Below, piece by piece: positions 1-10,565 of a stretch of DNA of 64,000 bases. The notes under the pieces are model-generated. The model saw nothing but the letters and a program-made list of their open reading frames with translations, was not told the origin of the DNA and ran no database searches. The position numbers and the translations under genes were made by a program. Within the stretch, counting starts at the first letter, position 1, and the number at the start of each line of letters is the position of its first letter. Source of the stretch: Scilla litardierei (lineage: Eukaryota; Streptophyta; Magnoliopsida; Asparagales; Asparagaceae); the NCBI GenBank assembly GCA_030789695.1, contig CM061142.1, positions 143,687,637-143,751,636 on the forward strand. Direction: 5' to 3'.

Positions 1-331
1 AAATGCAGGAGTGGGGGTCATAGAGCACACTTCCCTGAATATTGGTATGTCCAGTGGATTCCTCAGGGAAGTAGCACTTTTCGATGCATGTTCAGATGTC
101 TTTGAAATATAGCTTGTCGTCTCTCACATCAACTCTGATGTCGCCCCCAATTGTCCCATTCGGGGAGATTTGATCCATCATGAAGCACGCAAATAATTGT
201 TCGACGGGGTCCTCGATGTTAATAGCAAAAGCTCCAGTGGCATGGACCTCAGCAACAAGTTCCTTAAGGAGCTCTGCAAAGGATTCATCATCTCCCCGGC
301 CAGACTCAGTCATTTGCATTGCATCCCCCAT
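1..331 (-). pseudogene. First ORF of Ty3 element LTR1, partial
   Basis: This reading frame begins about 140 bp downstream of the primer site at 471-487, where the first ORF of an LTR retrotransposon is expected. The start at 331 (MGDAMQMTE) is the first ATG in this frame after the primer site. The frame runs to a TGA at 92-94 and then stays open in the same frame to the window edge. The TGA can be explained as a CGA-to-TGA change, so the ORF was probably once continuous. The product is acidic. I see no Gag motif or zinc knuckle in the roughly 110 codons visible, and I do not recognise the protein. It could be a lineage-specific N-terminal extension of Gag, or an extra ORF as in some plant Ty3 elements. 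Confidence 0.45.
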
Positions 332-470
332 GTTACCTGTTAAGATCTTGTGGAAAATTTTGGGAGAGCGTGCAAATTGTGATGTAAACAGGGTTAGAAA
401 AGAATGAAGAAATAAATAAAGAAATTGAAAAATAACCGGGTGATCGAAATCGAACTCCGTCAAAAACCGT

Positions 471-487
471 CCCCGGCAACGGCGCCA
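471..487 (-). other. Primer binding site, tRNA-Asp type (LTR1 element)
   Basis: On the minus strand this reads TGGCGCCGTTGCCGGGG, the complement of the 3' end of plant tRNA-Asp. It lies 6 bp inside the LTR end, the normal place for priming minus-strand DNA synthesis. This primer is typical of Athila-type and related Ty3 elements. It fixes the element as minus-oriented, with its 5' LTR on the right. Confidence 0.9.
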
Positions 488-856
488 AAAACTTGATCGC
501 CCGCCCCGAACACAAACCCGGGACGGGGGACTCGCTAGTCTTACCGCAAGCGCACGGTGTAGCGGCGAGCGGGTATCGAACACGAGGAGGGCAAATGACG
601 GTGTCTTCTTCAATTCACCTGGCTATAAGAACTGTCGAGAAATATTCGCAATAAAGCGGTCACAGTCGTTCAATTGTATAAAGGAAATATCAAATTAATA
701 AAGACGCCTAGGGGTAGGGAATCCCCGCTACAAACCGTATCTCGTCATTGTGATTCGTAGGTTTCACAATTGCTAGACTTGAAATTCAGGTGAACTAGTT
801 GCAACTAAATGTAGAACCAAGCTCACGCTCTCGCGCTATTGCCGGTCTATAGCAAA

Positions 857-1158
857 CCTAGGGTAGGGGCCAATCTCTTGTAAACCCTAACCTAGGCAAG
901 CTAGCTTGAAGAACAACATCATCGTTTAGTCGTATCTCGAGCCCACTCTCGTGCAAACTCGAGCTACGACCTAGGTTGGGGTAGTTCCTACCCATCCAAT
1001 CTCTTGCAAACGGGTATTGGTATAGAATTGCAATCGAAAACCTTAGTTTCGGTCCCATCTCTTGCAAACCGATTCCAGAGAAATCCAATTGTAACCCAAT
1101 TCGAATTTCTAGGGCTTCCGATCGAGTTGGGATCCAATCTCTTGCAACTCCCAATCGG
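857..1158. repeat. Five hairpins with a constant 16-nt loop in LTR1
   Basis: Five units lie in a row around a near-constant loop close to CCAATCTCTTGCAAA. Unit 1 (857-896) has arms CCTAGGgTAGGG/CCCTAaCCTAGG. Unit 2 (929-970) has GTCGTAtCTCGAG/CTCGAGcTACGAC. Unit 3 (about 989-1016) has TACCC/GGGTA. Unit 4 (1049-1072) has TCGG/CCGA. Unit 5 (1118-1158) has TTGGGA/TCCCAA, with CCGA/TCGG further out. Loops at 869-884, 942-957 and 1133-1148 are each 16 nt. The arms are unrelated between units but complementary within each. The segment lies in the R-U5 part, so it would form part of the RNA leader. Confidence 0.8.
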
Positions 1159-1637
1159 TATGAATCCTTAGCTATTCGTATTAAATCAATCCCAAACTAA
1201 CCCTATTCAATTCTAGCAATAATTTCACCAATTCATCACAAATTAGAAATAGGGTTCGTAGGGTTCATCCCTACGCCCTAAGACGATAAAACTACTCACA
1301 ATTCATAATGAAAATCATTAGAAATTCAGTAATAAAAACAATAGAATTCATTGCAATAGTCAATATATCAATAAAACTGAGGTTTTTGATAGAAAGAGAG
1401 ACAAACCAATGAAGATTCAATAGCATCCAACAAAATAACACTTTTGTCTACCTCCAAAAAGCTCAATCTAATCTCCTAAAAAGTAATCTAAAAAAGGATG
1501 CAAAAAGTTATGGAAAAGCTCTCTAAACTAGGTTAAAAACTGGGGTTAAATAACCCCCAAAATCGCCCAAAAAACTGTGACAAAATTGCCCCTGCGCAGC
1601 CTGAAAATCGCTATTTACGCTACAGGCAACGCGACTC

Positions 1638-1977
1638 ACTCGGCCGAGTACAAACCCTGACGGATTCCAGTAACTTCAGAATTTTAGGGATCGTCTCCTT
1701 GGGAGTCACTCGGCCAAGTGACTTTCTTCACTCGGCCGATGTGATTTATTCATTCGGCCGAGTCGGAACTCGGGAGTCGAGTGACGGATTACAGTAAGTC
1801 TGGTCTTTGTGCTTGCCGTCGTCGAGATGCCACTCGGGCGAGTGGTGTCTCCGTGCTCGGCCGAGTGGTCTGGCGATGCTTGGCTGAGTGCACACTGATA
1901 TTCAATCTGCTGCGTGTCCGATCTGGCCGGCGGGCTGTCGATGGTCGGCCGGGTGACTCCTTCACTCGGCCGAGTGG
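1638..1977. promoter_or_regulatory. Palindrome cluster CTCGGCCGAG in LTR1 U3
   Basis: Perfect palindromes sit at 1638-1649 (ACTCGGCCGAGT), 1855-1868 (core CTCGGCCGAG) and 1963-1977 (CACTCGGCCGAGTG). Decayed copies lie at 1708-1719, 1729-1740, 1751-1763, 1831-1845 and about 1943-1957. Several differ from the perfect form by single C/T or G/A changes. The cluster lies upstream of the presumed minus-strand TATA region. A U3 enhancer or factor-binding role is inferred from position, and from similar clusters at the same place in the other LTRs here. Confidence 0.75.
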
Positions 1978-2271
1978 CATGCTGAAAATGCCCAATCTTC
2001 GTATTTTTGCTTCCTCGTCGCTCCTACGACGTTCTTTCTTCTTCCACTCCTCTTCAATCGCAGAATAAGCCCCGAAAAAGTCATGGTTGACACTCCGGAG
2101 TGGGTGCATCTCAGAATCGCTCCAAATCGCTCCAAATCTCTTGAAATACGACAAAAACAAGAAATCGTGAAAAGCATCGCAATATTGTCGAGTAATCGTG
2201 AAAAACGCGAAATGGGCGATCAAAATGGCATGCAAACAATCAGAAAAAAGGTGTAAAATATGGAGTGATCA

Positions 2272-3700
2272 CATGGTGTACAAGATTTTTGGATAGATTA
2301 ATCGCACTAGTGTTATCACACATAATAGGACATGTGTCACATTTAATGCCATAGTCTAAAATAGTTTGTTTCATCCATAAAATCTGTGCACATGCTAAAC
2401 TTGTGGTTATGTATTCCGCTTCAGTGGTTGAAAAAGAAACAAAAGTTTATTTCTTACTAAACCACGAAACTAAAGATTGACCTAGAAAGTGGCATGTTCC
2501 ACGTGTACTTTTTCGATCAGATTTGTAACTAGCAAAATCTGCATCACTATATGAAATCAAATAAAATGAATTTGATTTTGGATAAAATAAACCAAAATCA
2601 AATGTATGTTTGACATATCTAATAATTCTTTTGACAGCAGTCAAATGTGATATATTAGGATAAGATTGATATTTAGCACATAAACATACAGAAAACATAA
2701 TATCTAGTCTACTTGCAGTAAGATATAGTAAAGTTCCGATCATACCAAGATATAGTCTTTGATTAATACTTTTAACATTTAAACCCTTGTCAAGATTTGA
2801 TGAAGTACCCATTGGAGTATGTTTCTTTGCAGAATTCTCTAGTCCAAATCTTTTGATTTGTTCCTTTGTATATTTACTTTGGTGTATAAATATACATTCC
2901 TTCATTTGTTTGATTTGAAGTAAGAGGAAGTAGGTCAATTCACCCATGTGACTCATCTCAAATTCATTCTGCATTTCTTTAGAAAATTCTTAACAAAGAG
3001 AATCATTAGTAGAATCAAAAATTATTTCAACTTATATTTGAATAATTAATACATCAGAATCTACATGCTTGGGAAATAAAGTAGAATCTATCTTTCCAAT
3101 AGAATATTCTGATTTCAATAGAAAGTTCTTTAATCATTCATACCAAGCACGGGGTGCTTGTTTTAAACCATATAATGCTTTCTTCAATTTGAAAACATGA
3201 TTTTCTAAACTTTCATGTTGAAATCCAGGTGGTTGTTTTACATAGACTTCTTCCTTTATTATACCATTTAGAAATGTGCTCTTAACATCCATTTGATATA
3301 ACTTCAAATCCTTAAAACATGCACATGCTAGTAACATTCTTATAGATTCTAATCTTGCAACAGGTGCATAGGCTTCGTCATAATCTATTCCTTCTTCTTG
3401 GTTATATCCTTGTGCACCTAATCTAGGCTTATTTCTAACTACCTGGCCAGATTCATCTACCTTATTCTTAAATACCCACTTAGTTACTATAACAAGATGA
3501 TCTGAATGTCTTGGTACTAATTCCCATACATCATACATTTTGAATTGATTAAGTTCTTCCTGCATTGCTATTAAACTATATTTACATGCTTCAATAACAT
3601 TCTTTGGTTCAATGGAAGATATAAATACACAATGAGTCATTTGTTCAATTTGTGATCTAATTCTTACTCTATCAGAAATATCTCCAATAATCAAGTCTTG
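2272..3700 (-). pseudogene. Copia reverse transcriptase and RNase H (element H)
   Basis: RT starts with the Copia signatures MQEELNQF, WVFKNKVDESG and QMDVKSTFLNG, and the end of the first block is ALYGLKQAPRAWYE. After an in-frame stop near 3134 the catalytic YVDD position is ruined: near 3040 the frame reads stop-VEIIF. The second block (2447-2974) carries the late RT and RNase H parts, with GTLLYLTASRLDIMFSV and SYSDADFASYKSDRKST. Beyond the stop at 2447 the frame continues with STTEAEY and MCDNTSAI, and ends at the LTR1 insertion. The enzyme would synthesise element cDNA, but this copy is dead at its active site. Confidence 0.9.
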
Positions 3701-4699
3701 TGGATGATTATGAACTTTAACAAATGCTTTAGGAAGACTTTTATTTTTAGAAATTGTTTCAGGAATGGAATTAGTAGACTCATTATTATCATCACTATTG
3801 CCTAACTTAGTGTTTTCTAATAAACTAGTGATGTGTATTGAATCATCTTCATCAATAGATGGATAGGAGCATAATTTTCATCAAAACTTACATGAAGAGA
3901 CTCTTCAATACATAAATTTCTCTTAGTATAAATCATATAGGCTTTACTACGTGTAGAATAATATACAAATATACCTTCATCAGATTTAGAATCAAACTTA
4001 TCTAATGAATCCTTAGTATTTAGAATAAAGCATTTATAACCAAAATATTTAAAATATGATACTTAAGGAATACGATCATATAAAAGTTCAAAACCCGTTT
4101 TATTAAGTTGTGATCTTACAAAAATTCTATTCAATACATAACATGCACTAACAACAGCTTTTGCCCAAAAATATTTTGGTAAAAAACTATCACAGAACAT
4201 GGTTCTAGCACATTCTTGTGAAGTTTTATTTTTCCTTTAAACTACACCATTTTGTGGTGCGACTCTAGGAAATGAAAAATTATGTGTTATGCCATGTTTA
4301 TCACAAAATTTTGTAAATAATTCATTTTCAAATTCTTCACCATAATCACTACGAATAGTAATATTGGATGAAGATTTTAGTTTTTGAATTCTTTTGCAAA
4401 ATATTGTAAATTCTTCAAATGCATCATTTTTATGCTTCAAAAATAATACACAAGTATATATTTAATAATCATCAACAATCAAAAATGCATATTTATTGCC
4501 ATTTAAAGCAGCTATTCTAGAAGGACCAAATAAATCAAAATGTAAAAGTTCAAGTGGTCTTTTTGTAGAAATATCATCCTTTGATTTAAATGAAGTTTTA
4601 TACGTCTTACCTTGTTAACATGCATCACAAAATTGTGTGATTAAATGATATATTAGGCATTCCTGAAACTAACTTTTGTTTAGAAATACGTGCCAAATG
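3701..4699 (-). pseudogene. Copia integrase (element H), broken
   Basis: The core is seen at 4237-4440, with TIRSDYGEEFENELF (a catalytic Asp) and FPRVAPQNGVV just before the position of the catalytic Glu. That Glu codon has become TAA, so the reading frame ends there. Downstream the frame continues with RKNKT and then the conserved stretch leading to RT, with further stops. Integrase would insert the cDNA into the genome. The Glu-to-stop change alone would inactivate it. Confidence 0.8.
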
Positions 4700-5125
4700 T
4701 TTAAAGTTAGTGTGTCCAAAACGTTTCTGCTACAAAAGTGTGTTTTCTGTAGATACTAATAAACAATGATGAAGTGAAACTGTTTTCATGCATAATATGT
4801 ATATATTATTTTTACGATTACCTTGAAATAATATATTAGACATTTTAAAAGCATATCTAATGCATGCATTCTTTTCGAAAACTATTTTAAAATTCTTATC
4901 ACATAATTGAGAAATGAATAAAAGATTATGTTTCAAACCGTCAACAAGGAGCACGTTTTTGATAATTGGCTTATCTGGATCACCGACTGTTCCAATGCCA
5001 ATAACTTTACATTTGTAGTTATCACCAAAAGTAATAGTGCCACCATCTTTAAATTGAACAGTTGATAGAAGTTTGATGTTCCCAGTCATGTGTTTGGAAC
5101 ATCCAATATCTAGTATCCAGCTTTC
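4700..5125 (-). pseudogene. Copia protease end and pre-integrase region (element H)
   Basis: The frame opens with WILDIGCSKHMTG, the Copia aspartic-protease signature in which the usual DSG reads DIG here. ITFGDN and NVLLVDGLKHNLLFISQLCD follow, the conserved protease C-terminus. The stretch after it corresponds to the pre-integrase linker, and the frame ends at 4730. The protease would mature the Gag-Pol polyprotein. The Asp and Gly are kept; Ser or Thr is normal at the middle position. Confidence 0.75.
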
Positions 5126-6036
5126 TTTTATAGTAGCAGAAAGATAACCAATGAATATTGGTACCCTTTTTATCTGGTTCCTTAGGATTAGTCCTTAGGA
5201 AACCAAACCCAAGTGGAATTTGGTTTCTTCAAATAATTAGAAGAAAGAATAACATTTTTCATAAAGTTAGCAACCTATAAATCCATGTTATATAAGCAAT
5301 CATCTTTAAGAACCCAAATAATATGCACAATGGATTTTTTAGAAGATATAACAAAATTGGTCTTCCTTTGAAAATGAATAGTATTCTTTTGCAAAATCTT
5401 AGAATATTCAATTTTCTTTGCATTAATAAAAACATGCTTCTCTTTTCCATAATAATATCATTACTAAAACTATTGGATTTGGAAGAATGCTTATAGCCTA
5501 ATCACTGTCGTTGATTAGCAGGATGTTGTACTTTAAGTAAATCATCAAGATTATTCTTTCTTTTATTAAACTTATTAATATTAGAAGACATATCATCATA
5601 TTTCAATTTTAATGAAGACATCTTTATCTAATAGAGAAATACGAGACAACATATTGTGATTCTCAGATTTGAGAATCTCATTTTAATGAACTAATTTATT
5701 ATTATGAGAAGATAAATATTCCTTCTCATTTTAAAGATGTTCTAACGATAATGATGAAGAACATAATTCTTGATTTAAAAGAACTAATGCCTTATGTTGA
5801 GAATTTAATCTCTTAAATCTAACATATAAATCATTAAGGGCTTCTAGTAGTTCTTCATTATCTAAACTACTTACCTCATCATTACCTTGTGCCTAAAAGC
5901 ATACGTGACCGTTTTCTTCATTAGTATGTTCATTGTTTTATTCTTCTTCATCAAATGATGAAGAATCCCAAGTGGCTGCCAATGCCTTTTTCTTTTTGTC
6001 AAACTTCTTATCTTTTCTGAAATTATTAGATGAGTG
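5126..6036 (-). pseudogene. Decayed Gag tail / Gag-Pol linker (element H)
   Basis: This stretch lies between the Gag zinc knuckle and the protease. It is AT-rich and broken into short frames by many stops; the longest (5259-5450) has no recognisable domain. In Sirevirus-like elements this position holds a long, acidic, helix-forming Gag C-terminus, and E and F have coiled-coil-like sequence here. That is the likely origin, inferred from position. Confidence 0.5.
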
Positions 6037-6901
6037 GACAATCCTTTTTCATATGTCCAGGTCTGTTACATTGAAAACATAGAGAAGCATCAGTATTATT
6101 AGATTTCAAATTATTGAACTTACCTCTTCGTAGAAACTTTTTGAAGTTTCTAGTAATTAACGCCACATTATCACCGTCCATTTCTGAATCATCGAGGTCT
6201 GATTAAGCAAGCACTTTCTTCTTTAAATCTGATTGTTTCGTACGATCTTGGAGTTGAAATTCATATGCCAACAAGGTACCAACGAGACTTTCAACAGTGA
6301 GAGTTGATAAGTCATTGGCTTCCTCTATGGCCATGATCTTCTTCTCCCATTCTGGTGTTAAGACACGAAGAATCTTCCTGACTTGTTCTGTTTGAGTATA
6401 TGTCTTACCAAGAGCAATTAGAGAGTTTGTGATATCTGTGAATCTAGTAACCATCTCTCCAATTGTCTCGTTGTCCTTCATTCTAAATAGTTCAAACAGG
6501 TGAACAAGAACAGAAATTTTAGTTTCCTAAACTTCCCTGGTTCCTTTGTGTGTTACCTCTAGTGTATGCTAGATATCATATGCTAATTTGGCCTGGGAGA
6601 CATGATTGAATTCATTCTTGTCCATGGTGCAAAATAGTGCATTCATCGCTTTTGAGTTAGTTACAGCGGATTTGTCAATAGCGGTCCATAGGGCATAAGG
6701 AGTTGTCGTCTTCTCGTATTGAGTTCCCAATATGTTCCAAAGTTCGTAGTCGATACTTTGAAGATAGATCGTTATCATTGTCTTCCAATAGGAGGTGTTG
6801 GAATCGTTGTATAGTGGAGGCCTTGTGGTAGAGTGCCGTTCTGGAAATTGTGATGATGACGTTGAATTGTTCGTCGGATAGGTGTAGGCCATCTTAACCA
6901 T
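6037..6901 (-). pseudogene. Copia Gag with zinc knuckle (element H)
   Basis: The frame begins at 6901 (MVKMAYTYPT). The capsid domain of the plant Copia type follows, with YWKTMITIYLQS near the start and MKDNETIGEMVTRFTDITN and LTPEWEKKIMAIEEA further on. It is split by stops near 6569 and 6540. The zinc knuckle is intact at 6037-6078 as CFQCNRPGHMKKDC (CX2CX4HX4C). Gag would form the virus-like particle and bind the RNA. The primer site lies immediately upstream, so the start is well placed. Confidence 0.85.
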
Positions 6902-6914
6902 ACTATGATACCAA
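6902..6914 (-). other. Primer binding site, initiator-Met type (element H)
   Basis: The minus strand reads TTGGTATCATAGT, one base off the standard plant Copia site TTGGTATCAGAG complementary to initiator tRNA-Met. It directly abuts the LTR end at 6916. Confidence 0.85.
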
Positions 6915-7093
6915 ATGTTGAATCTCCTGGCACACCAAATACACTAGAGGGGAATGAATAGTGTATATCACGAAGAAATTGCAAATTTAAAAGTAACTAA
7001 AAATTGCAATTAAAATGCGGAAGTAAATAACTAAATCCAGAAAATTTCAAAAGCAAACACAGAGATTTGTCATGGTTCGATTCCTCATCCAGT

Positions 7094-7281
7094 TCTCTAC
7101 CCCGTAGAGATTTCAACCCACTAAAACACTTTCTCCCTGCAACCAATCAACATACAAAGATGTCAACACTCTCCGTGTTGCAAAAATATACAATCTCTTT
7201 AACAAGAGATTCAGCGAAATAAAGTAAAGAAATAGTTTGAAACAATATCACATATAGCCTTCATAATGTAGGAATTATGAA
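7094..7281. repeat. Serial hairpins in LTR H leader
   Basis: Arms with short loops follow each other: TCTCTAC/GTAGAGA (7094-7110, loop ccc), ACAT/ATGT (7150-7163), CAACAC/GTGTTG (7164-7180, loop tctcc), AATCTCTT/AAGAGATT (7192-7211, loop taac) and TTCATAAT/ATTATGAA (7260-7281). They lie between the TATA box and the primer site, so all would be in the RNA leader. Confidence 0.7.
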
Positions 7282-7498
7282 GCAATGTTGGTGATGGATT
7301 TTCCAAGGTTCTGGATGAGAATTGTTGGTAGAACACACTTAGAGAATGGACTTCTAATTGTGGAAGAATTTCTACAGATGTTTTCCAAAGAAATCTGAAA
7401 ACTACTCTCTTTCTTGTGAGAGAAAGAACACATAAGCATATGACAGAGAGAGAGAGAGAGAGAATTAATTCGTGTGTTTAGGCAGAGGTCTTGGGGTC

Positions 7499-7506
7499 TA
7501 TTTATA
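7499..7506 (-). promoter_or_regulatory. TATA box of LTR H
   Basis: TATAAATA on the minus strand, about 75 bp downstream of the palindrome cluster and 0.6 kb upstream of the LTR end. It is the best core-promoter candidate in this LTR. Confidence 0.6.
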
Positions 7507-7578
7507 GGTCAAAAGGGTAGTTTTTGAACGTTGGACAACTGCCTAAATTTTCAAAAAATTCTGAACTGTTTTTGTCAA

Positions 7579-7984
7579 ATTGGTCGACCAATATGGGTTA
7601 CAAGTCGACCAATAGTTTTCCCAATTTCAGGTTTTTATAGTTGAAGCACTGTTTCGGTAAAAGACAAAAACTTACAGCCAAAACTGCCATAAACTGACAT
7701 AAACGGGCAAAAATATGGTTGTTTGGGGGTGGTTTGAGAAACTGATATAATCAGATATAAAAACTGATTATTCAATCAAAAATCAGATTATTATAATTAT
7801 TCTGAAAACTGACTTGTCTACCAATTATCCTGATTGGTCAACCAAAGATTTGAAAAATCAAATTTTGGGAAATTTTCAGAAAATTATCCTAATGGCTTAA
7901 GAATAGTTCTGGGAAAAATTTGGAATTTTCCGAATTTCTGGAATTTGTGATTGGTCGACCAGAAGGGGGTATTGGTTGACCAAT
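7579..7984. promoter_or_regulatory. Palindrome cluster TTGGTCGACCAA in LTR H U3
   Basis: A perfect 14-bp palindrome ATTGGTCGACCAAT lies at 7579-7592. Variants lie at about 7602-7612 (AGTCGACCAAT), 7831-7845 (ATTGGTCAACCAA), 7951-7961 (TTGGTCGACCA) and 7971-7984 (ATTGGTTGACCAAT, a CpG-to-TpG decay of the perfect form). The position is just upstream of the minus-strand TATA box. Function is inferred from position only. Confidence 0.7.
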
Positions 7985-8240
7985 TTGGTCTATGTCTCAA
8001 TTTTTGAGGACGGACCCAAAACGACTAAGATAGACCATCATCAAGGCTATCACATTCTAAGTATTTGCTCAAAAGAAAATAAAGATTACATCATGTATCA
8101 CAAGTTATAAACATTTGTCGATAAGCTTCAACTTGAACTTGATGCTTCTTGCAAAGTGTTGTCTAATGATTATCTGATCTGAGTGGGTCTATAGAATTTG
8201 CATAGATAAAGTTAGTATACACATATAAATGTTTGTATTA

Positions 8241-9230
8241 TATCATCAAAACCTTATGAGGAGTTGTGAGTTTCCAACAAGAGATTGTTTGAAGGGTACC
8301 AAGCTCGGGAAGATGGAGTTTTGTGAGCATTGTATCTTCGTCAAACAGACACGTGCTTCATTTGGGATGGCCATCCATAGTACGATGGGAGCTCTTTACT
8401 ATGTTCATACCGACATATGGGGGCCGAGCAGGACAACCTTGTGGGTGGAGGTAAACACTACTTCATATCATTTATTGATAATTTCTCACACATGGTTTGT
8501 GTGTTTTCTCTGAAGTCAAAAAATCAAGTTCCGAACACTTTCATTCAGTGGAAGAAGCTGGTTGAGACAGAAACAGGTTGAAAAGTCAGGTGGCTCCGAA
8601 GTCACAATGGTGGAGAGTATTGGTCAGACCTCTTTGAGAACTTCTGCAGATCAGAGGGAATTCAAAGACACTTTACAGTCAGGGGTACGCCAAAATAGAA
8701 TGGAGTAGTTGAGAGGATAAATCGGACATTGCTGGAGAAAGTCCTATGCATGTTATCAACTGCTAACTTATCGAAGGAGTTTTGGGCAGAAACCCTGTCA
8801 TACGCGACTAACTTGGTCAATCAGCTACCATCTACTGCATTGCGAGAATGACTTTCTTTGGATGTCTGGTAAGGAAACCCGGTTCCCGACTATGGGTCTC
8901 TACGAATATGGGGTTGTTTGAGCTATTATGCCGTGAAGGAGGACAAGCTCGATGCTAGAGCCAAGAAATTCATCTTCTTGGGCTTTAACAATGGTGTCAA
9001 TGGATACTGGCTGTGGAGGCCAACACAAAATAAGGTGATCATAAGCAGAGATGTAAAGTTCGATGAGTCAGTGTTACTGATGAAGGAGCATGATCCGAAG
9101 GTGGAGAACGAACAGACACAGATGAAGTTGGCCTACTTGGGCATGTCTAAGGTTCCAGATAGCTCAGCTACTGACTCAGGCCGACCTACACCTGGGACAA
9201 CAGACGATGTACTTTAGACAAATGCAGATG
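8241..9230 (+). pseudogene. Tork-like Copia integrase, partial
   Basis: The zinc-binding part is seen as LGKMEFCEHCIFVKQTRASF, followed by HTDIWGPSRTT at the start of the catalytic core. After a stop near 8513 the core continues in shifted frames, including sequence for the conserved stretch around HFTVRGTP near 8675. The ORF at 8918-9217 is the C-terminal part, with KFIFLGFNNGVNGYWLW and KVIISRDVKFDESV, both typical of Copia integrases. Upstream gag and protease are missing because H interrupts at the left. Confidence 0.85.
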
Positions 9231-9299
9231 ATGTTGGTGGTTCAAGCTCGAATGGTGGAGATAGCTCGGCTCCATAAATGACTCGGCTGAAGTATTCCA

Positions 9300-10124
9300 T
9301 TGCAGTGCCGAGATCGAGGCATGAAATACGAAGACCTGCATGATATACAGAGATGGTTCATTTTTTTCCCAGTCATGAGTATTGACATACCCACTTCTTT
9401 AAGAGATGTGGAGCATTCTGAAGACCCTGAGAAGTGGAGGAAAGAGATGGATGAGGAGATGGAATCGCTGGAAAAGAATGAGGTGTGTGATCTCGTGGAG
9501 CTTCCAGAAGATAAGAAGGTAATTGGGTGTAAGTGGGTCTACACCAAGAAGGACGAAGACAAAGTTGGAGAAGTTTGCTACAAAGCTCGCCTCGTAGCAA
9601 AGGGATATGCACAGAGAGAAGGCATCGACTACAATAAAGTCTTCTTTCTGATGGTGAAGCATTGCTCGATTCGAATCCTATTGGCATTATTGGCATAGCT
9701 CGACCTTGAGCTATGGAACTAGATGTCAAGACGGTGTTCTTGCATGTAGAGTTCAAGGAGGAGATCTATATGGCTCATCCCGATGGCGATGAGAGCGGTG
9801 ACGATCTTGTAGATATGTTGAACAAGTCGCTCTATGGGCTAAAGTAGTCACTAAGACAATGGTACAAGCATTTTTGAACTCTTTATAATAGATGATCAAG
9901 GGTATGTTCGTAGCCTTTATAATCAATGTGTGTTCTTTCGGGAGTTGGATGACGGGTCGTTCAGCTATCTCTTGCTTTATGTTGATGATATATTCATATC
10001 TTCATCAAATAAAGAGGATTTGGAGATTGAAGTCAGAGCTCAGTTGTGCGTTCGAAATGAAGGACCTAGGCGAAGCACGAAAGATTCTTGGGATGGATAT
10101 CACAAGAGATCGAAGTTGATGTAA
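9300..10124 (+). pseudogene. Tork-like Copia reverse transcriptase
   Basis: The frame at 9300-9698 has EKWRKEMDEEMESLEKNEVCDLVELP and GCKWVYTKKDEDKVGEVCYKARLVAKGYAQREGIDY-type signatures (given here in pieces), the start of Copia RT. A frameshift near 9700 is followed by MDVKTVFLHVEFKEEIYMAHP. A TAG breaks the LYGLKQ motif near 9843. The ORF at 9930-10124 keeps SYLLLYVDDIFISS, with the catalytic Asp pair, in a frame different from the preceding block. The catalytic motif survives but the ORF as a whole is dead. Confidence 0.88.
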
Positions 10125-10149
10125 AGTTCATCTTTCATAAACTCGCTAT

Positions 10150-10475
10150 TTGAAGTCTGTTATACATCGATTTGGCTATGAATGGATGAAGTATGTAGTC
10201 ACTTTGCTTGCACCTCATTTCAAGCTCTGTGACGAGCATTGCCTGAAGAACGAAGAGGAGAAGATGCTCATGGAGAGCATACCTTATGCCAATGCGATAG
10301 AAGCCTTGATGTATGCTATGGTATGTACCCGACCCGACCTATCACATGTAGTAAGTATGGTGAGTAGATACATGTACAACCCGAGGAGAGTACACTGGCG
10401 TGTAGTTCAATGGATACTAAAATACATCAAGGGCACCATTGACGTCGGATTGACCTATAACTGAAGTGATGATGG
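10150..10475 (+). pseudogene. Tork-like Copia late RT / RNase H start
   Basis: The frame holds IPYANAIEALMYAMVCTRPDLSHVVSMVSRYM and HWRVVQWILKYIKGTIDVGLTY, the conserved link from RT into RNase H in Copia elements. It is cut at 10475/10476 where LTR B begins, so most of RNase H is missing here and should lie beyond the right end of B, outside the window. Confidence 0.85.
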
Positions 10476-10565
10476 TGTTGGGTTTTCTGGGTCCTTAGGG
10501 CAATAAAATAAACGTTTGGGCTAAGTCGGATGGAAGACGAGATCAAAACAAGCAGCAGAAAAATC

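Larger units (their letters stand above)
494..2271 (-). mobile_element. 5' LTR of a Ty3/Gypsy element (LTR1)
   Basis: The LTR runs from TGATC at 494 to GATCA ending at 2271, a 5-bp terminal inverted repeat with TG...CA ends. It is fixed at the left by the tRNA-Asp primer site and at the right by an abrupt return to Copia RNase H coding sequence at 2272. Its length is 1778 bp. Only the 5' LTR and the start of the internal region are in the window, so the target duplication cannot be checked. On the minus strand the order is palindrome cluster (1977-1638), AT-rich TATA-like stretch near 1550-1540, and a transcribed part containing the hairpin series (1158-857). It was inserted into element H. 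Confidence 0.85.
2272..8240 (-). mobile_element. Sirevirus-like Copia element H, truncated by LTR1
   Basis: On the minus strand the order is LTR, Met-type primer site, gag with zinc knuckle, protease, integrase, reverse transcriptase and RNase H, the Copia order. Coding stops abruptly at 2271/2272 inside RNase H, where LTR1 begins. The 3' LTR is therefore outside the window on the left. The right edge is uncertain by a few tens of bases: sequence after about 8241 codes for another Copia on the plus strand. Many stops and frameshifts make it non-functional. Its LTR organisation resembles E and F. Confidence 0.85.
6916..8240 (-). mobile_element. 5' LTR of Copia element H
   Basis: The LTR starts on the plus strand with TGTTGAAT next to the primer site. 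It contains a TATA box on the minus strand (7499-7506), an AG microsatellite (about 7445-7462), a palindrome cluster (7579-7984) and hairpins (7094-7281). The outer end is not clearly defined. I place it by the start of plus-strand Tork coding sequence near 8241. The second LTR is off-window, so length and age cannot be judged. Confidence 0.7.

Noticed and set aside
7445..7462. AG microsatellite
   Set aside because: An ordinary dinucleotide repeat within LTR H, near but not at the TATA box; nothing further to support a role.
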